This document shows, piece after piece, positions 51,169 through 53,719 of a stretch of DNA of 53,719 nucleotides. Source of the stretch: Bordetella parapertussis (GTDB lineage Bacteria > Pseudomonadota > Gammaproteobacteria > Burkholderiales > SG8-41); NCBI GenBank assembly GCA_945864585.1, contig CAMBCF010000017.1, positions 1 through 53,719 on the forward strand, written 5' to 3'. Positions within the stretch are counted from its first letter, which is position 1. Every line of letters begins with the position of its first letter. The position numbers and the translations under genes were made by a program. Below the pieces are notes generated by a model. That model saw nothing but the letters and a program-made list of their open reading frames with translations. It was not told the origin of the DNA and ran no database searches.

Positions 51169-52179
51169 ATGATGTGGAAATGCATCCGGCTCGCTGCACT
51201 CATCACGTTAAGCAGCGTCTCGCTTGGGTACGCACAAAGCCCTGCGACAGGCACGGTGCCTGCCCCGGACTCGCTCCGGGGACAGGCCTATCCCAACAAG
51301 CCGATACGCTGGGTAATCCCTTTCGCACCGGGCGGCGGCACCGATGTCATCGCGCGCCCCATCGCCAGCAAACTCACGGAGAGAATCGGTCAGCACATAC
51401 TGTATGACAATCGCGGCGGCGGTGGCGGCGTTATCGCCGGCGAAATTGTCGCCCGCGCCAATCCCGATGGCTACACACTGTTGGTCGCCGCGGTGGCGGT
51501 GATGACAGTGACCGGCAGTTTGCAAAAGCTGCCGTTCGATCCGATCAAGGATTTCGCGCCGATTACCAAGTTCGCGTCGGTGCCCAACCTGCTGGCGGCG
51601 CGCATGGGGCTGCCGGTACACAAAGTTCAGGAGATCGCACCCTATGCCAGGGCCAATCCGGGCAAGCTGCGCTGGGCGCTGTCCGGCACCGGTTCGGCGG
51701 GAACGCTGTCGATGGAATTGTTCAGACTCACCACGGGCATCGACATCGTGCCGATTCCCTACAAAGGCGCCGGACCCGCGCTGATCGCGGTGCTCAGCAA
51801 CGAAGCCGATCTGTTGTTTGCCAATCCCGGTGTGTTCATGCCGCACCTGAACGCGGGACGCCTGCGCGCCATCGGCAGCGCGAGCCTGCAGCGCATGGCG
51901 GTATTGCCGGAAGTGCCGACGTTTCATGAATCGGGTTTCGCCGGCTTTGAATCGTCATCGTGGTACGGCCTGGCAGCCCCGGCGCGCACGCCAGCGGCAA
52001 TCATCGCGTTCTTGCACAAGGAAGTGGTCGTGGTGTTGAAACACCCGGAAATCATCGCGCGCCTGGCACAGGACGGCGCAACGCCGGTGGGTAATACGCC
52101 GCAGGCATTCGCTCAGGATATCCGCAGCGAGACCGCGAAGTGGGCCAAGGTGATCAAGGACGCCAATATCAAGATGTGA
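51169..52179 (+). CDS. Bug/TctC-type periplasmic binding protein (13)
   Basis: 336 residues from the ATG at 51169; AAGGAGGGG is very close, so the next ATG (51172) may be the true start. Signal peptide ends LGYAQ. The 15 residues that follow (SPATGTVPAPDSLRG) are encoded by a palindrome; then come AYPNKPIRWVIPFAPGGGTD, YDNRGGGGGVIAGE, PIPYKGAGPAL, GRLRAIGSASLQ and GFESSSWYGLAAPARTP. It sits on the opposite strand between alaS and recX, interrupting a cluster that is usually recA-recX-alaS in related bacteria. Confidence 0.93.
   Translation: MMWKCIRLAALITLSSVSLGYAQSPATGTVPAPDSLRGQAYPNKPIRWVIPFAPGGGTDVIARPIASKLTERIGQHILYDNRGGGGGVIAGEIVARANPDGYTLLVAAVAVMTVTGSLQKLPFDPIKDFAPITKFASVPNLLAARMGLPVHKVQEIAPYARANPGKLRWALSGTGSAGTLSMELFRLTTGIDIVPIPYKGAGPALIAVLSNEADLLFANPGVFMPHLNAGRLRAIGSASLQRMAVLPEVPTFHESGFAGFESSSWYGLAAPARTPAAIIAFLHKEVVVVLKHPEIIARLAQDGATPVGNTPQAFAQDIRSETAKWAKVIKDANIKM
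51258..51287. repeat. In-frame palindrome after the signal peptide of a Bug gene
   Basis: GCCTGCCCCGGA and TCCGGGGACAGGC around CTCGC, a 12-bp stem with one bulged A, preceded by the small palindrome GGCACGGTGCC (51250-51260). It encodes residues between the signal-peptide end and the conserved AYPNKPIR start. Confidence 0.75.
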
Positions 52180-52678
52180 TGGGCGGCCTGCTTAATCGCT
52201 GGCATCCTCACGCACCGAGCCGATGCGCTTTAACACGCGCAGCGCAAGGCCGATACTGTACCCGCGCGATTGCAAGAATCGTATTTGCCGCGCTTTTTCC
52301 TTTTGCTCGGCGGGCGCGCGCCGAAACTTGCGCTGGCACAGGGCTAATGCCGCGGCAAATTCCTGGTCGGGATCGACTGCCGGCAGCGCAGCCGCAGTGA
52401 CGTCTTCGCTGACACCGGCGCGTTTGAGTTCCTGCGCGATTGAGCGCTGGGCGTAGTGGCCGGTGCGCTTGCGCACCAAGGCGTCGGCGTAGCGTGCATC
52501 GGAGAGCCAGCCGCGTGCAGCCAGATCATCGAGTAGCGCTTCCAGCGCGGCGGGTTCCTCAGCATAAGCACGCAGCCGCTTAGCGAGCTCCTGCCGCGAA
52601 AACTCGCGCCGCCCCAGCAGGCGCAGCGCGCGGCCACGCAGCGACGGCTGCGTCGTTCCCGGCAGCGTAGGCTGCGAA

Positions 52679-53719
<1,041 letters not shown>

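Overview
The window looks like a chromosomal segment of a betaproteobacterium, probably an uncultured or little-studied Burkholderiales/Nitrosomonadales-type lineage. The grounds are high GC, the recA-recX...alaS neighbourhood at the right end, a flotillin-like floA end at the left edge, and above all a very large set of TctC/Bug-type periplasmic binding proteins. I count 13 of these (12 apparently full length, one internally deleted), with no TctA or TctB membrane subunit in the window. All calls come from reading the sequence and recalled family motifs; no database search was run.

Layout. 1-1500: end of floA, a small membrane protein, and a DUF433/DUF5615 toxin-antitoxin-like pair. 1700-13540: accessory metabolism. 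It holds a MaoC-type hydratase, two Bug genes on the minus strand, then on the plus strand a PRISE-type reductase, a deleted Bug gene, a Bug gene, an MFS transporter, an MmgE/PrpD protein, a Bug gene and a large exported alpha/beta hydrolase. 13670-15010: a second DUF433/DUF5615 pair and a higBA pair. The last gene of each ends in a TAA that lies inside an attC-like palindrome, so this looks like a small integron-cassette remnant without an integrase. 15080-23000: Bug, a GNAT gene with an internal stop, a TPP enzyme, a beta-hydroxyacid dehydrogenase, an unrecognised conserved protein, an exported hydrolase and a class III CoA-transferase. 23000-32500: a GFA-type protein, a small conserved protein, an internally deleted enolase-superfamily gene, two Bug genes, an ABC-type binding protein without signal peptide, a membrane spermidine-synthase-like protein, and a dead RND exporter/YCF48 pair. 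32900-45950: more Bug genes mixed with an acyl-CoA dehydrogenase, an SnoaL-like protein, a TcuA-like flavoprotein, a class II aldolase, cupins, a YheT-type hydrolase and a phosphomannomutase. 45950-53719: metallo-beta-lactamase-fold lipoprotein, FlK-type thioesterase, a yceH remnant, alaS, a Bug gene, recX and recA.

The metabolic genes suggest scavenging and breakdown of small organic acids. Bug proteins would bind carboxylates in the periplasm; CoA-transferase, hydratase, dehydrogenases, aldolase and cupins would process them. No substrate can be read from the sequence.

Three things stand out. First, intergenic fold-back repeats of several families sit at gene ends, and three copies of one family (starting GTAGGG) supply the stop codon of a neighbouring gene; other repeats appear to supply Shine-Dalgarno or start sites, or lie inside signal-peptide regions. 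Second, many genes are broken: five carry central or terminal deletions, two have a single in-frame TAA, and one is a toxin remnant. Third, the TA pairs sit in an integron-like context.
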